From Candidatus Electrothrix rattekaaiensis (GTDB taxonomy: Bacteria; Desulfobacterota; Desulfobulbia; Desulfobulbales; Desulfobulbaceae), in NCBI GenBank assembly GCA_032595675.1, contig JAVQMD010000001.1, forward strand, positions 2,627,435 through 2,691,434: a stretch of 64,000 nucleotides of DNA, read 5' to 3'. The number at the start of each line of letters is the position of its first letter. Positions within the stretch are counted from its first letter, which is position 1. The notes beneath the pieces are model-generated. The model was given only the letters and a program-made list of their open reading frames with translations, had not been told where the DNA came from and searched no databases. Shown piece after piece: positions 19,659 to 27,006 of the stretch. A program made the position numbers and the translations under genes.

Positions 19659-19685
19659 AGGGCGGACACGCAGGGCCGCCCCTAC
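19659..19685. repeat. GC-rich palindromic repeat, short form
   Basis: AGGGCGG...CCGCCCCTAC forms a 6-bp hairpin between mdh and the YvcK-family gene. Its CCGCCCCTAC arm and the central GGACACG match the second hairpin of the composite repeat at 22-31 kb, so it is an isolated member of that family. Confidence 0.55.
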
Positions 19686-19698
19686 ACCCTCTTTTCGC

Positions 19699-20625
19699 CT
19701 ACAGCCCTGTTGCCTGCATCTGTGTTGACACGGCTTCCACAGAATCCTGTAAGGCACTTTTCTCCTCATCAGTCAAGGCGAATTCAAGAATACGTTCCAC
19801 GCCCTTTTCTCCCAACACAACCGGAACCCCAAGGAAATAACCGGAAATCCCAAATTCACCCTCAAGGTAGGCGGCACAGGGCATCACCCGTCTGCTGTCC
19901 TTGAGCACGGCCTCTGCCATTTCAACAGCAGCTAGGCCGGGTGTGTAAAAGGCACTACCGGTCTTGAGATGATTGACGATCTCAATGCCACCCTGCTGGG
20001 TTCGTGCAACAATTTCCGCAATTTTTTCTTCAGAGAGAAGATCCGTAATCGGTACCCCGCCCACATTGGCCAGCCTGACCATAGGCAGCATCTTGTCGCC
20101 ATGAATCCCCATGACCAAGGCATTCACATCAGCCGGAGCCACGCCGAGGGCCTCAGCAAGAAAGGTCCGGTAACGGGCTGAATCAAGCACCCCGGCCATC
20201 CCGACAATCCGGCTTTTATCCAGACCGGTCACCTTAAAGGCTGTATGCACCATGGCATCAATGGGATTGGTGACCACGATCATAAAGCAATTGGGCGAAT
20301 GCTTCACCGCCTCTTCAGCGCAGGCCTTGACAATGGCCACGTTCTTTGCCAACAAATCGTCACGGGACATCCCCGGCTTACGGGCTAGGCCAGCAGTAAT
20401 AATGACCACATCGGAATGTGCCGAATCCGCATAGTCGTTGGTGCCGGTCACGGTACCAGCATAAGAATCCAACGGCCCGGATTGCCAGAGATCCAAGGCC
20501 TTACCCTGCGGAATACCTTCCATAACATCCAGCAGGACGATATCGCCCAAATTACGGGTTAAAGCCCAATGCGCCGCTGTAGCACCGACGTTACCTGCAC
20601 CGATTATTGTAATTTTTTTCTTCAT
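19699..20625 (-). CDS. mdh: Malate dehydrogenase
   Basis: NAD-dependent oxidation of malate to oxaloacetate in the TCA cycle. The Rossmann motif GAGNVGATAAHWA opens the protein. ARKPGMSRDDLL carries the arginines that select malate, VTNPIDAM follows, and the catalytic His lies in VMGIHGDKML. At 308 residues it belongs to the LDH-like Mdh group. A palindromic repeat lies on each side (19659-19685 and 20651-20680). Confidence 0.95.
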   Translation of the reverse strand: MKKKITIIGAGNVGATAAHWALTRNLGDIVLLDVMEGIPQGKALDLWQSGPLDSYAGTVTGTNDYADSAHSDVVIITAGLARKPGMSRDDLLAKNVAIVKACAEEAVKHSPNCFMIVVTNPIDAMVHTAFKVTGLDKSRIVGMAGVLDSARYRTFLAEALGVAPADVNALVMGIHGDKMLPMVRLANVGGVPITDLLSEEKIAEIVARTQQGGIEIVNHLKTGSAFYTPGLAAVEMAEAVLKDSRRVMPCAAYLEGEFGISGYFLGVPVVLGEKGVERILEFALTDEEKSALQDSVEAVSTQMQATGL

Positions 20626-20650
20626 ATTTTTTCCTTTTGGTCATTACGCT

Positions 20651-20680
20651 GTAGGGGACAACGGCACGCCATGCCCCTAC
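20651..20680. repeat. GC-rich palindromic repeat, short form
   Basis: A 30-bp imperfect palindrome with ends GTAGGGG and CCCCTAC and a self-complementary centre (CGGCACGCC). It sits between mdh and kdsB. The ends are identical to those of the hairpins in the TA island while the centre differs. Confidence 0.6.
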
Positions 20681-20719
20681 ATAATATCATTTTTTCGATC
20701 GTTTATCCTTGTGATTGCA

Positions 20720-21487
20720 TTATGGTAGGGGGGCGTTCTGGATCATCTTTTCCACCCGCTGCGCATCCTTGGGGGTATCCACCTCAATAGAGTCATGTCC
20801 GGTCAAGACCACCCGAACTCGGTAGCCGTATTCCAAGGCCCGTAATTGCTCCAACTTTTCAAAACGCTCCCACTCTCCTTCAGGCAGGGCCACAAAAGTC
20901 AGCAGAAAGCCCTTGCGATAGGCATAAAAGCCGAGATGTTTATAATAGGTCGGCTGCACCTTTTCCTCTGGATTACGCTGAAAAGGAACCGGCGAACGGG
21001 AAAAATAGAGGGCATTCTTATCACAATCAAACACGGTCTTTACATGATTTGGATCCGTGATTTCCTCTGGCCTGATAATCTTATAGATCAACGTCGACAT
21101 GGGCAGGGCCGGATCCTCCAGCAACGGGTTGGCAACCTGCTCAATGACCTCGGACGGAAACAGCGGCTGATCGCCCTGGATGTTCACCACCACACTCTGC
21201 TCTTCTATATGGAGCAGCTCCGCAGCTTCAGCCAATCGATCCGTGCCCGAAACATGATCGGACCGGGTCATAACGACCTCACCACCAAAGCCGGTAACAG
21301 CCTCGGCTATCCGCTCATCATCCGTTGCCACCACAACTCGGGAGAGCAGCTTGGCCTGCCAAGCCCGCTCTACCACATGCTGAATCATGGACTTACCCGC
21401 TATCATTGCCAGCGGTTTTCCTTCAAAACGGTTGGAATGGTAACGAGCCGGAATAATCGCCACCACCTTCGCCGGAGTTGTACTCAT
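20720..21487 (-). CDS. kdsB: 3-deoxy-manno-octulosonate cytidylyltransferase (CMP-KDO synthetase)
   Basis: Activates KDO with CTP for lipopolysaccharide inner-core synthesis, showing a Gram-negative envelope. The start is placed at the ATG at 21487 (MSTTPAKVVAIIPARYHSNRFEGKPL), where the family begins; the frame is open further upstream but contains no conserved residues. The CTP-binding IIPARYxSxRxxGKPL motif and VVNIQGDQPLFP are intact. At 255 residues it is standard length. Confidence 0.95.
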   Translation of the reverse strand: MSTTPAKVVAIIPARYHSNRFEGKPLAMIAGKSMIQHVVERAWQAKLLSRVVVATDDERIAEAVTGFGGEVVMTRSDHVSGTDRLAEAAELLHIEEQSVVVNIQGDQPLFPSEVIEQVANPLLEDPALPMSTLIYKIIRPEEITDPNHVKTVFDCDKNALYFSRSPVPFQRNPEEKVQPTYYKHLGFYAYRKGFLLTFVALPEGEWERFEKLEQLRALEYGYRVRVVLTGHDSIEVDTPKDAQRVEKMIQNAPLP

Positions 21488-21638
21488 CGTATTATGTATC
21501 CTGACAAGGCAAAAATATTCTGTTGACCTGAGACAGGCCGGAAGACACTTCTGTTCTCTCCCACGCAGGATTGACTGGCATCGAACAAAACACCCATCTT
21601 TATTGTCAGAAAACCGGTCCGTGCAGAAAGACTTTTCT

Positions 21639-21667
21639 ATGATACCTTGCACTCAGTGAAATATCAA
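21639..21667 (-). promoter_or_regulatory. Probable kdsB promoter
   Basis: On the minus strand TTGATA (21667-21662) and TATCAT (21644-21639) are spaced by 17 bp, giving a leader of about 145 nt before the kdsB ATG. The rest of 21488-21762 shows no gene. Confidence 0.5.
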
Positions 21668-21762
21668 CGTGCAAACTGTGTTAACCACAAGACGAGGAGG
21701 AGAAAAGGTAGCAAGGGGGCTTCTGCGCTAAGCTTCGGGCAAAAACGGCAAAGAAAAACCGC

Positions 21763-21804
21763 TTGCAATCGTACGAACGGTTCTATAAAATAGCGTCGTA
21801 CGTA
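21763..21804 (+). promoter_or_regulatory. Promoter with palindromic operator for orphan antitoxin
   Basis: TTGCAA (21763-21768) and TAAAAT (21786-21791) are 17 bp apart. The palindrome TCGTACGA (21769-21776) overlaps the spacer and the related TCGTACGT (21796-21803) follows the -10. Two such sites flanking a -10 suggest autoregulation by the antitoxin encoded at 21828. Confidence 0.6.
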
Positions 21805-21827
21805 ATCAAATACAAGGAGGATAACCA

Positions 21828-22061
21828 ATGGCAATTACTGCATCAGCCCTGCGGGGAAACATCTACAAACTGCTTGATAATATCCTGGAATCAGGAAAAC
21901 CACTGGAAGTGGAAAGAAAAGGAAAGCGACTACAAATCACCTCGAAAAAGCCGGTTTCCAAGCTCTCTCAATTGACAAAACATGCCTGTATACAGGGAAA
22001 ACCTGAATCAATCATAAACTTGGACTGGATTGGTGCTTTCCCCGAACAGACATCGCACTGA
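21828..22061 (+). CDS. Orphan Phd/YefM-type antitoxin
   Basis: A 77-residue protein of the prevent-host-death type: MAITASALRGNIYKLLDNILESGKPLEVERKGKRLQI is the DNA-binding half, and INLDWIGAFPEQ is the toxin-binding tail seen in antitoxins of PIN toxins. AAGGAGG precedes the ATG. No toxin follows on the same strand; the next genes belong to a different pair in opposite orientation. It is either an orphan left after toxin loss or an anti-addiction factor. Confidence 0.8.
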   Translation: MAITASALRGNIYKLLDNILESGKPLEVERKGKRLQITSKKPVSKLSQLTKHACIQGKPESIINLDWIGAFPEQTSH

Positions 22062-22084
22062 TTCCCCGTCTGCTCAGGACGATT

Positions 22085-22354
22085 TCATTTATAGGCATTC
22101 TGCCGATGCTGTATATCCACGACAACAACGATCACTTTATTCTCCTCAAGAAGATAAAAAAGGCGGTAATTTCCAATTCTGAAACGATAATATTCCGACA
22201 GATCGCCTTTCAGTTTTTTGATATTCGCGCCAAAGTACGGATTTTTTCGGAGCTGGGGATAGACAGTATTTTTTATCTTCGCATACAGAGACGGATCAAT
22301 TTTCTTTTTGCGTTTCTCAAATTTTTTAGATTCCGCTATGCTGAACTCAAACAA
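22085..22354 (-). CDS. RelE-family toxin
   Basis: An 89-residue RelE/ParE-fold toxin. A TTG at 22354 is chosen as the start because GAGGAG lies about 9 bp upstream and the codon overlaps the antitoxin stop, giving tight coupling; a TTG at 22375 is the alternative. The core pattern is KFEKRKKKIDPSLYAKI...YFGANIKKLKGDLSEYYRFRIGNYRLFYLLEENKVIVVVVDIQHRQNAYK. The R-x-G-x-YRLFY strand and the final HRxxAYK are the usual catalytic and structural region of mRNA interferases. Confidence 0.9.
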   Translation of the reverse strand: MFEFSIAESKKFEKRKKKIDPSLYAKIKNTVYPQLRKNPYFGANIKKLKGDLSEYYRFRIGNYRLFYLLEENKVIVVVVDIQHRQNAYK

Positions 22355-22583
22355 GAGTGTATTCTCCTCGTTCAAGCTCCTTGATTCCGCCCTTTAGATT
22401 TTGTACCAGCTCGGTATCCTGAAGAATTTCGTCCATTTCATCATTGTCAACATACTGCGCAGAGGAAAGGTACTGCATTACAGCAAACTCTATAAAGTTG
22501 GAAAGATTCCTTTTCTGCCCATCCGCTGCTGTTTTTATTATCCGGTAGACCGTATCATCAACCCGCATAGTCACTGTTTTCAT
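22347..22583 (-). CDS. Ribbon-helix-helix antitoxin of RelE pair
   Basis: A 78-residue antitoxin: MKTVTMRVDDTVYRIIKTAADGQKRNLSNFIEFAVMQYL is a ribbon-helix-helix DNA-binding domain, followed by an acidic toxin-binding tail (DNDEMDEILQDTELVQNLKGGIKELERGEYTLV). The ATG at 22583 is chosen because AAGGAGA lies just upstream. The stop overlaps the toxin start. Its promoter shows inverted GAATA/TATTC repeats. Confidence 0.9.
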   Translation of the reverse strand: MKTVTMRVDDTVYRIIKTAADGQKRNLSNFIEFAVMQYLSSAQYVDNDEMDEILQDTELVQNLKGGIKELERGEYTLV

Positions 22584-22619
22584 GATTGTTCTCCTTTTTA
22601 ACGAAATCTTTATGAATAA

Positions 22620-22648
22620 ATGGTATTCAAAATTATTCACAAAGTCAA
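22620..22648 (-). promoter_or_regulatory. Promoter/operator of RHH-RelE pair
   Basis: On the minus strand TTGACT (22648-22643) and TACCAT (22625-22620) are 17 bp apart. GAATA and TATTC half-sites overlap the spacer and the start region, as expected for autorepression by a ribbon-helix-helix antitoxin. Confidence 0.6.
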
Positions 22649-22678
22649 GGTGTCTCTGCAAACAGTAACACACAGACC

Positions 22679-22971
22679 TTCCCGATGTTGCACGCAAATC
22701 GTCATGAAATAGGCCCCGGCCTGTGCATAATCGTAATTGCGTAGGCTAATGGAACGGCGGTGGTGGATGTCCGGGTTGTATGACATGGCGGATTATTTGA
22801 TATACCGTGGTTATCCTGTAAGGGGGACGCGTAAGGGCGGTTCGCGAACCGCCCCTACATATACCCCGCCCATGATGGATATCCGGTTCATGCATGATCG
22901 GTTAGGTAGAATCTGCCGGGATGGGGACGTATAACCGGTCGGGCGTAAAACGTGCTACGTCCCCTAGTTCC
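22679..22971. repeat. Composite palindromic repeat, copy 1
   Basis: This copy contains the module TGGAACGGCGGTGGTGGATG, the hairpin GTAAGGGCGGTTCGCGAACC (continuing into CCGCCCCTAC), the module GATGGATATCCGGTTCATGC, and the short repeat AAACGTGCTACGTCCCCTA at its end. It fills the gap between the RHH-RelE pair and the HEPN-MNT pair. Its start (CCCGATGTTGCACGCAAATC) is shared with copy 8. Confidence 0.85.
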
Positions 22972-22982
22972 CCGGACCAATC

Positions 22983-23297
22983 TTAAAGAGGCCGTCCGGT
23001 ATGCAATATCTGCCGAACCAGTGGATCCTCTGATGTAAAAGTTTCCGAGTTAAAAGGAAGCGGTTCAATCCGCTCGTCAACGGAGAACGCTATTTGAGTC
23101 AACTTGACCCGTTCTTCAAAGCGGTCATCGCTGATCTGGGGAGAAACAACCGCCACGTCAATATCACTCCACTCATCAGCCTTTCCGGTCAGCTGTGAGC
23201 CAAACAGATAGGCCGCTGCAACCTGAATCCCCTCAGCGTTGAGACGCTCCAGAAAAGCAGTTACATTTTTCAGAACTGCATCGTCGATTTCAGCCAT
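22983..23297 (-). CDS. MNT-type nucleotidyltransferase antitoxin
   Basis: A 104-residue minimal nucleotidyltransferase. The active-site pattern GSx10DxD is complete in LFGSQLTGKADEWSDIDVAVV. Such proteins neutralise HEPN toxins by adding nucleotides (AMP in the studied cases). The gene overlaps the upstream HEPN gene by 28 bp, the usual HEPN-then-MNT order. Confidence 0.9.
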   Translation of the reverse strand: MAEIDDAVLKNVTAFLERLNAEGIQVAAAYLFGSQLTGKADEWSDIDVAVVSPQISDDRFEERVKLTQIAFSVDERIEPLPFNSETFTSEDPLVRQILHTGRPL

Positions 23298-23662
23298 GTG
23301 AAAACCTCACGGATTTTTTCAAGCTCCTGCTTCGTAAAGCCGGGGGTACATTTCTTTCTGAAGTTCCTTTTATAGTCGGGATAGCGTGCCTCAATATTAA
23401 ACGCCGTTATCCTGATCAGATCGGCGAGTTTATCCTCCGGCACCGTCAGGGTCGCCGCTTTCGCTATTCTCGGAAGGTTATGAGAGCGAGGGACATTTTC
23501 GTCCTTCTTCTCGACATAAACAGCCTTCAGGATTTTCTCAACTGCAAGATGCCCGAAGAAAAGCGAATAGGAGTAATCCTTCTTTTCAAAAAGATGTCCG
23601 GCAACAGACAGCGACTCCTCTGCCTCGGCAATCCAATATTTGATAAGTTCTTCTTTGTTCAT
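23270..23662 (-). CDS. HEPN-domain toxin of HEPN/MNT pair
   Basis: A 130-residue HEPN protein: SLSVAGHLFEKKDYSYSLFFGHLAVEKILKAVYV is the first helical pair, followed by RSHNLPRI and FNIEARYPDYKRNF. I do not see a standard R-x4-6-H motif, so RNase activity is uncertain even though the pairing with an MNT gene is classical. Confidence 0.88.
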   Translation of the reverse strand: MNKEELIKYWIAEAEESLSVAGHLFEKKDYSYSLFFGHLAVEKILKAVYVEKKDENVPRSHNLPRIAKAATLTVPEDKLADLIRITAFNIEARYPDYKRNFRKKCTPGFTKQELEKIREVFTWLKSTMQF

Positions 23663-23668
23663 ACCGTC

Positions 23669-23697
23669 ATTATGACATTATGAGCATACCAAGGCAA
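23669..23697 (-). promoter_or_regulatory. Possible promoter of HEPN-MNT pair
   Basis: On the minus strand TTGCCT (23697-23692) and CATAAT (23674-23669) are 17 bp apart. TCATAATG occurs twice in tandem here, which could be an operator. The predicted transcript would begin almost at the ATG, so it would be nearly leaderless. Confidence 0.35.
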
Positions 23698-23738
23698 ATA
23701 CAATCACCCGCCTTCCGTACTTTTCATATTTACCTGAA

Positions 23739-23977
23739 AGTACGAATCAATAAATCAAGCTTCTTTCCAAGGTAAAGTTGTTACAACACGATCTACATGG
23801 TATCATGATGTGCAGTCGGTGGATCAATACCGAAACCGAGAAGTCAGGGTGGAATTCAAGATAATTGAGCAAAAAGCCGATGAAAATATATTCAAAAAAA
23901 CAGCCGGTTTGCTGAAACGTAAAAAAATAGATCCTCTCAAATTTCAAGCCGATCAGAGAGCTGAGTGGGATGGATAA
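23739..23977 (+). pseudogene. 5'-truncated antitoxin of a PIN pair
   Basis: The frame upstream of the PIN fragment ends ...TAGLLKRKKIDPLKFQADQRAEWDG and a stop, typical of VapB/Phd-like antitoxin tails. Its TAA overlaps the PIN start codon (ATGGATAA). Going upstream the frame runs to a stop at 23736-23738 without any ATG, GTG or TTG in a sensible place, so the N-terminus is missing. Confidence 0.55.
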
Positions 23978-24134
23978 ATTCTTAGTTGATACAAACATTA
24001 TCATTTACCACCTCAACGGAAATCCGGTGGCGACTGACTGGCTGCTCTGTCGTCAGGAGGGTCTGGCTATTTCTGTTATCACCAAAATTGAGGTACGGCC
24101 TTACCCGTTTGAAGACGGTGGTAAGCTACAATAG
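23970..24134 (+). pseudogene. 3'-truncated PIN-domain (VapC-like) toxin
   Basis: A 54-residue fragment beginning MDKFLVDTNIIIYHLNGNPVATDW and continuing ISVITKIEV. It has the first catalytic Asp and the conserved Glu of a PIN nuclease but then diverges and stops after EDGGKLQ. The break lies directly at a copy of the short repeat AAACGTGCTACGTCCCC (24138), suggesting that repeat-mediated deletion or insertion removed the C-terminal two thirds. Confidence 0.7.
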
Positions 24135-24137
24135 AAA

Positions 24138-24161
24138 AAACGTGCTACGTCCCCTATTTCC
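24138..24161 (+). repeat. Short direct repeat AAACGTGCTACG
   Basis: A 24-bp unit beginning AAACGTGCTACGTCCCCTAT. Other copies in the same orientation lie at 22948-22971 and 29022-29045, and a partial copy at 30025-30051. All are at edges of composite repeats or broken genes. Confidence 0.75.
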
Positions 24162-24181
24162 TACATAAAAGAGGTAAAAAT

Positions 24182-24439
24182 ATGCGCACAACAGTGAATA
24201 TTGATGACACCCTGTTTCAGGATGTATTGAACCTGACCAAGGCGAAAAGCAAAACAGAGGCGATCAGAACAGCCCTGAAAGAGTATTTACGGATGAAACG
24301 GAAAGAAAAGATATTGGCAATGCGGGGCAAACTGAACATCAAGCCGGAATGGGAGAAACTGCGGCAGGAAGAAATCAGGGAATATGAGGGATACCGGCAG
24401 GGCGGCAGGAGATATGGTCGCGGAGCTGATCCGGCTTGA
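24182..24439 (+). CDS. VapB-type antitoxin with altered tail
   Basis: An 85-residue antitoxin: MRTTVNIDDTLFQDVLNLTKAKSKTEAIRTALKEYLRMKRKEKIL is the usual VapB ribbon-helix-helix start, preceded by AGAGGT. The C-terminal 15 residues (YRQGGRRYGRGADPA) are out-of-frame toxin sequence. They arise because the junction with the toxin gene has been rearranged. Confidence 0.8.
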   Translation: MRTTVNIDDTLFQDVLNLTKAKSKTEAIRTALKEYLRMKRKEKILAMRGKLNIKPEWEKLRQEEIREYEGYRQGGRRYGRGADPA

Positions 24440-24728
24440 CCGGGCATATTTGACAGGCCCGGTTATGGCCGAGCTGCTTCACGGTGCCAGAGGGAAAAAG
24501 GAAGCGGCCCAGCTGGATGCTGTTTTTGCAACCATTCCGATTCTGGATGTCAGTCGGGAAGACTGGATTACAACGGGCAGCACCTTACATGCCCTGCGGA
24601 AAAAAGGTCTGTCCGTTCCGCTGACCGATGTTCTGATAGCCTCTGTTGCTCAACGGAATAAAATGGCTGTTCTCACCCTGGATAAGCATTTTCAGCATCT
24701 TCCGGTTGAGTGCGTTAAGATTTCCTGA
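24384..24728 (+). CDS. PIN-domain toxin lacking its N-terminal catalytic segment
   Basis: A 114-residue frame overlapping the antitoxin by 56 bp. From DMVAELIRLDRAYLTGPVMAELLHGARGKKE onward it is a standard PIN toxin, ending LTDVLIASVAQRNKMAVLTLDKHFQHL with the later acidic residues. PIN proteins normally start with a strand and catalytic Asp (xLVDTSVWI); here roughly 25 residues including that Asp are missing and replaced by RDTGRAAG. Activity is probably lost, so this is best read as a decaying toxin. Confidence 0.75.
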   Translation: MRDTGRAAGDMVAELIRLDRAYLTGPVMAELLHGARGKKEAAQLDAVFATIPILDVSREDWITTGSTLHALRKKGLSVPLTDVLIASVAQRNKMAVLTLDKHFQHLPVECVKIS

Positions 24729-24751
24729 AAGTCCGGCGGTTGGATGCAGCA

Positions 24752-25020
24752 CCGTGGTTTCGCAGGGGCAGGCCCCTGTGCCTGCCCTGTCGGAACATAC
24801 CGGGATGGCGGATGAACAGGGCGAACACGGGGGGCCGCCCCTGCCGAATTCCGAAAATCACCCCGGCCCGTGCCTTATCGTCATTGCGCAGACGGATGGA
24901 ACGGCGGTGATGGGTGTCCGGGGTTGTATGACATTGTATGACATGGGTATGTATCATTCCACGGTATTGTGGTAGGGGCGTTACGTGTAGGGGCGTTTCG
25001 CGAAACGCCCCTACGACGCG
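24752..25020. repeat. Composite palindromic repeat, copy 2 (rearranged module order)
   Basis: The modules occur in a different order from other copies: first GGGGCAGGCCCCTGTGCCTG, then GGAACATACCGGGATGGCGG, then the GGATGGAACGGCGGTGATGG module. Last comes a hairpin with a different centre, GGGGCGTTTCGCGAAACGCC. It fills the gap between the truncated PIN toxin and the YoeB stop codon. Confidence 0.85.
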
Positions 25021-25045
25021 ACGGAAAGGCATTGCCCCTCTGTTA

Positions 25046-25309
25046 TCACGAATAATGGTACCTGCATGAAATAATAGTAATATACTGATCAGTCACAGCG
25101 TAAACCAACCTGTTTGCCTCATCAATTCTGCGGGACCAGAACCCGGATAAGTTCTCCTTTAACGCTTCCGGCTTACCTATTCCTCTAAAGGGATCACGCT
25201 TGACCGCATCAATTAGCTTATTGATCCTTTTCAGACTTTTTCTGTCCTGGGATTGCCAGTAGATATAATCCTTCCATGCTTCATCGGTCCAAGCAAGCTG
25301 TCTATTCAC
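25046..25309 (-). CDS. yoeB: YoeB toxin (Txe/YoeB family)
   Basis: An 87-residue ribosome-dependent mRNA interferase. Family residues are clear: [54 protein letters not shown] and RLVYAV...ISCRYHYS, with the C-terminal His-Tyr that forms the catalytic end. The gene overlaps yefM by 8 bp. Confidence 0.95.
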   Translation of the reverse strand: MNRQLAWTDEAWKDYIYWQSQDRKSLKRINKLIDAVKRDPFRGIGKPEALKENLSGFWSRRIDEANRLVYAVTDQYITIISCRYHYS

Positions 25310-25556
25310 GAATCAGCTCTCTTTCCTTTATCTGACCGTTGTTATACTGCATGATGGAATTTGTCAAATGTTCGGCATTGGCCGGAGTTTTGAGGAGGTA
25401 AAAGGTTTCCATCAGACTATTGAAGACCTCCAACGACATCACAATGGCATCCTCTCGGTCCCGCCTTGAAATAATTGTATAATCTGCATCATCAGTTACC
25501 TGATCCAGTACCGCTTTCAGGTTGTTTCTTGCTTCGCTAAAATTGACCACTTTCAT
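25302..25556 (-). CDS. yefM: YefM antitoxin
   Basis: An 84-residue Phd/YefM-fold antitoxin that binds YoeB and represses the pair. It starts MKVVNFSEARNNLKAVLDQVTDDADYTIISRRDREDAIVMS, with the usual tail FYLLKTPANAEHLTNSIMQYNNGQI. AGGAGGT lies 5 bp before the ATG. Confidence 0.95.
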   Translation of the reverse strand: MKVVNFSEARNNLKAVLDQVTDDADYTIISRRDREDAIVMSLEVFNSLMETFYLLKTPANAEHLTNSIMQYNNGQIKERELIRE

Positions 25557-25582
25557 GATTACCTCCTGACTTGTTCTGTTTG

Positions 25583-25618
25583 TTGTACAAGTTTAGCTCG
25601 GCGACATACAAATGGCAA
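25583..25618 (-). promoter_or_regulatory. yefM-yoeB promoter and operator
   Basis: On the minus strand TTGCCA (25618-25613) and TAAACT (25595-25590) are 17 bp apart. The palindrome TTGTACAA (25583-25590), containing the TGTACA core used by YefM regulators, overlaps the end of the -10. The neighbouring composite repeat begins only 3 bp beyond the -35 box. Confidence 0.7.
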
Positions 25619-25620
25619 GC

Positions 25621-25964
25621 GAATAATTACGCAGGCGGATGGAACGGCGACGGTGGATGTCGGGGTTGTATGACATGGGTTATTCCATATTCCGGGGCGG
25701 TGTAGGGGTTAGGTCGGCGTGTAAGGGCGGTTCGTGTAAGGGCGGTTCGCGAACCGCCCCTACGATGTCTGGGTTGTAGGGGCAGGCCCCTGTGCCTGCC
25801 CTGGTGGAACATACCGGGATGGCGGATGAACAGGGCGGACACGGGAACCCGCCCCTACCGAATGCCGAATAATCACCCCGGCCCGTGCAGTATCGTCATT
25901 ACGCAGGCACGTAGGGCTTGATTGAGTACAACGAAATCAGACAATCCGGGCAAAGAACCGGCTG
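25621..25964. repeat. Composite palindromic repeat, copy 3
   Basis: A full copy of about 340 bp in the standard order. It opens GAATAATTACGCAGGCGGAT, then has the duplicated GTAAGGGCGGTTCG hairpin arm and the GGGGCAGGCCCCTGTGCCTG hairpin. GGGCGGACACGGGAACCCGC follows, and the tail is TTGATTGAGTACAACGAAAT. It ends about 5 bp from the stop codon of the RelE toxin at 25969 and begins 3 bp from the yefM -35 box. Confidence 0.9.
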
Positions 25965-25968
25965 CCGA

Positions 25969-26232
25969 CTATTTCATCTTGTATACCTCACGACGATGCC
26001 GCACAAAATGAATCGTGATACTTTCTTTCTCCTTACTGAACGTGTAGAGAACGCGGTAATCTCCGACACGCAATTTATATACACCTGACCATTGCCCGGT
26101 CAGCGATACCGGAGACAGTGAGCTGAAGTTCTCGGAAATCCATCGAATCTTGGAGAATACTCGCTGGGCAACAGGTTTGTTCAGGCGTTTTAAATCGCTG
26201 GCGGCAGTCGGAGTAAAATCTACCTGATACAT
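25969..26232 (-). CDS. RelE/ParE-family toxin
   Basis: An 87-residue toxin starting at the ATG at 26232, just after the antitoxin stop; an overlapping GTG at 26241 is possible. RelE features: VDFTPTAASDLKRLNKPVAQRVFSKI, LTGQWSGVYKLRVGDYRVLYTF and VRHRREVYK. The basic R-x-GDYRVLY strand and final HRREVYK match active mRNA interferases. Confidence 0.92.
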   Translation of the reverse strand: MYQVDFTPTAASDLKRLNKPVAQRVFSKIRWISENFSSLSPVSLTGQWSGVYKLRVGDYRVLYTFSKEKESITIHFVRHRREVYKMK

Positions 26233-26234
26233 GC

Positions 26235-26456
26235 TTACCACTCTAATCCAAGTTGAGAAGCCACATTGTCCGCTGATAACAAGTTACCGTCCGCCTGAGA
26301 TGTATTCAAAGAAGCCTGCATCTCGCTTTTGAAGTCTTCCCGTAATTCCAAGCCCTCGTCCTGGTCTCGAAATATATCTTTCAATGTTTGGCGGACAACC
26401 TCCTGAATGAGGACGCGCAGTTCATCTACGCTTAAATCTGATACACGGGCTGACAT
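26235..26456 (-). CDS. Antitoxin of RelE pair
   Basis: A 73-residue antitoxin from the ATG at 26456, chosen because GGAGAAG lies just upstream; two further in-frame ATGs up to 26486 exist. The pattern LSVDELRVLIQEVVRQTLKDIFRDQDEGLELREDF...LSADNVASQLGLEW is one commonly found upstream of RelE toxins. It has no classical ribbon-helix-helix that I can see. Its stop overlaps the toxin start region. Confidence 0.82.
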   Translation of the reverse strand: MSARVSDLSVDELRVLIQEVVRQTLKDIFRDQDEGLELREDFKSEMQASLNTSQADGNLLSADNVASQLGLEW

Positions 26457-26526
26457 TTTCTTCTCCATATAATAAGGTGTTGACATGGCGTCATTCGGAA
26501 CCCTCTCTTATTTTGTTCCTTTTGTA

Positions 26527-26555
26527 GGATAAAGGCTGAAGATGTCTGTTGTCAA
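26527..26555 (-). promoter_or_regulatory. Probable promoter of RelE pair
   Basis: On the minus strand TTGACA (26555-26550) and TTATCC (26532-26527) are separated by 17 bp, about 70 bp before the antitoxin start. The -10 is weak. Confidence 0.45.
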
Positions 26556-26604
26556 CAGGAGAGATGGGGAACGCGACAACCGCACCCTGTCTGGTCCGGC
26601 CAGT

Positions 26605-26984
26605 GAATAATCGTCATTGCGCAGGCGGATAGAACGGCGGTGGTGGATGGCGGGGTTGTATGACATGAGTTATTCGATATTCCGGGGCGGTGTAGGGGTG
26701 GGTCGGTGTGTAAGGGCGGTTCGTGTAAGGGCGGTTCGCGAACCGCCCCTACGATGTCCGGATTGTAGAGACAGGCCCCTGTGCCTGCCCTGGTGGAACA
26801 TACCGGGATGGCGGATGAACAGGGCGGACACGGGGATCCGCCCCTACCGAATTCCGAATAATCACCCCGGCCCATGCATTATCGTCATTACGCAGGCACG
26901 TAGGTCTTGATTGAGTACAACGAAATCAGACAATCCGGGCAAAGAACCGTCTGCTTTCGTTGCACTCAAGCGAACCTACACGGC
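26605..26984. repeat. Composite palindromic repeat, copy 4
   Basis: The longest copy (about 380 bp). It contains all standard modules plus the complete terminal stem-loop, in which CTTGATTGAGTACAACGAAA pairs with TTTCGTTGCACTCAAGCGAA about 50 bp further on. It separates the RelE and ParE-like cassettes. Confidence 0.9.
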
Positions 26985-27006
26985 TATTGATTTGCTATTT
27001 TCCCTC

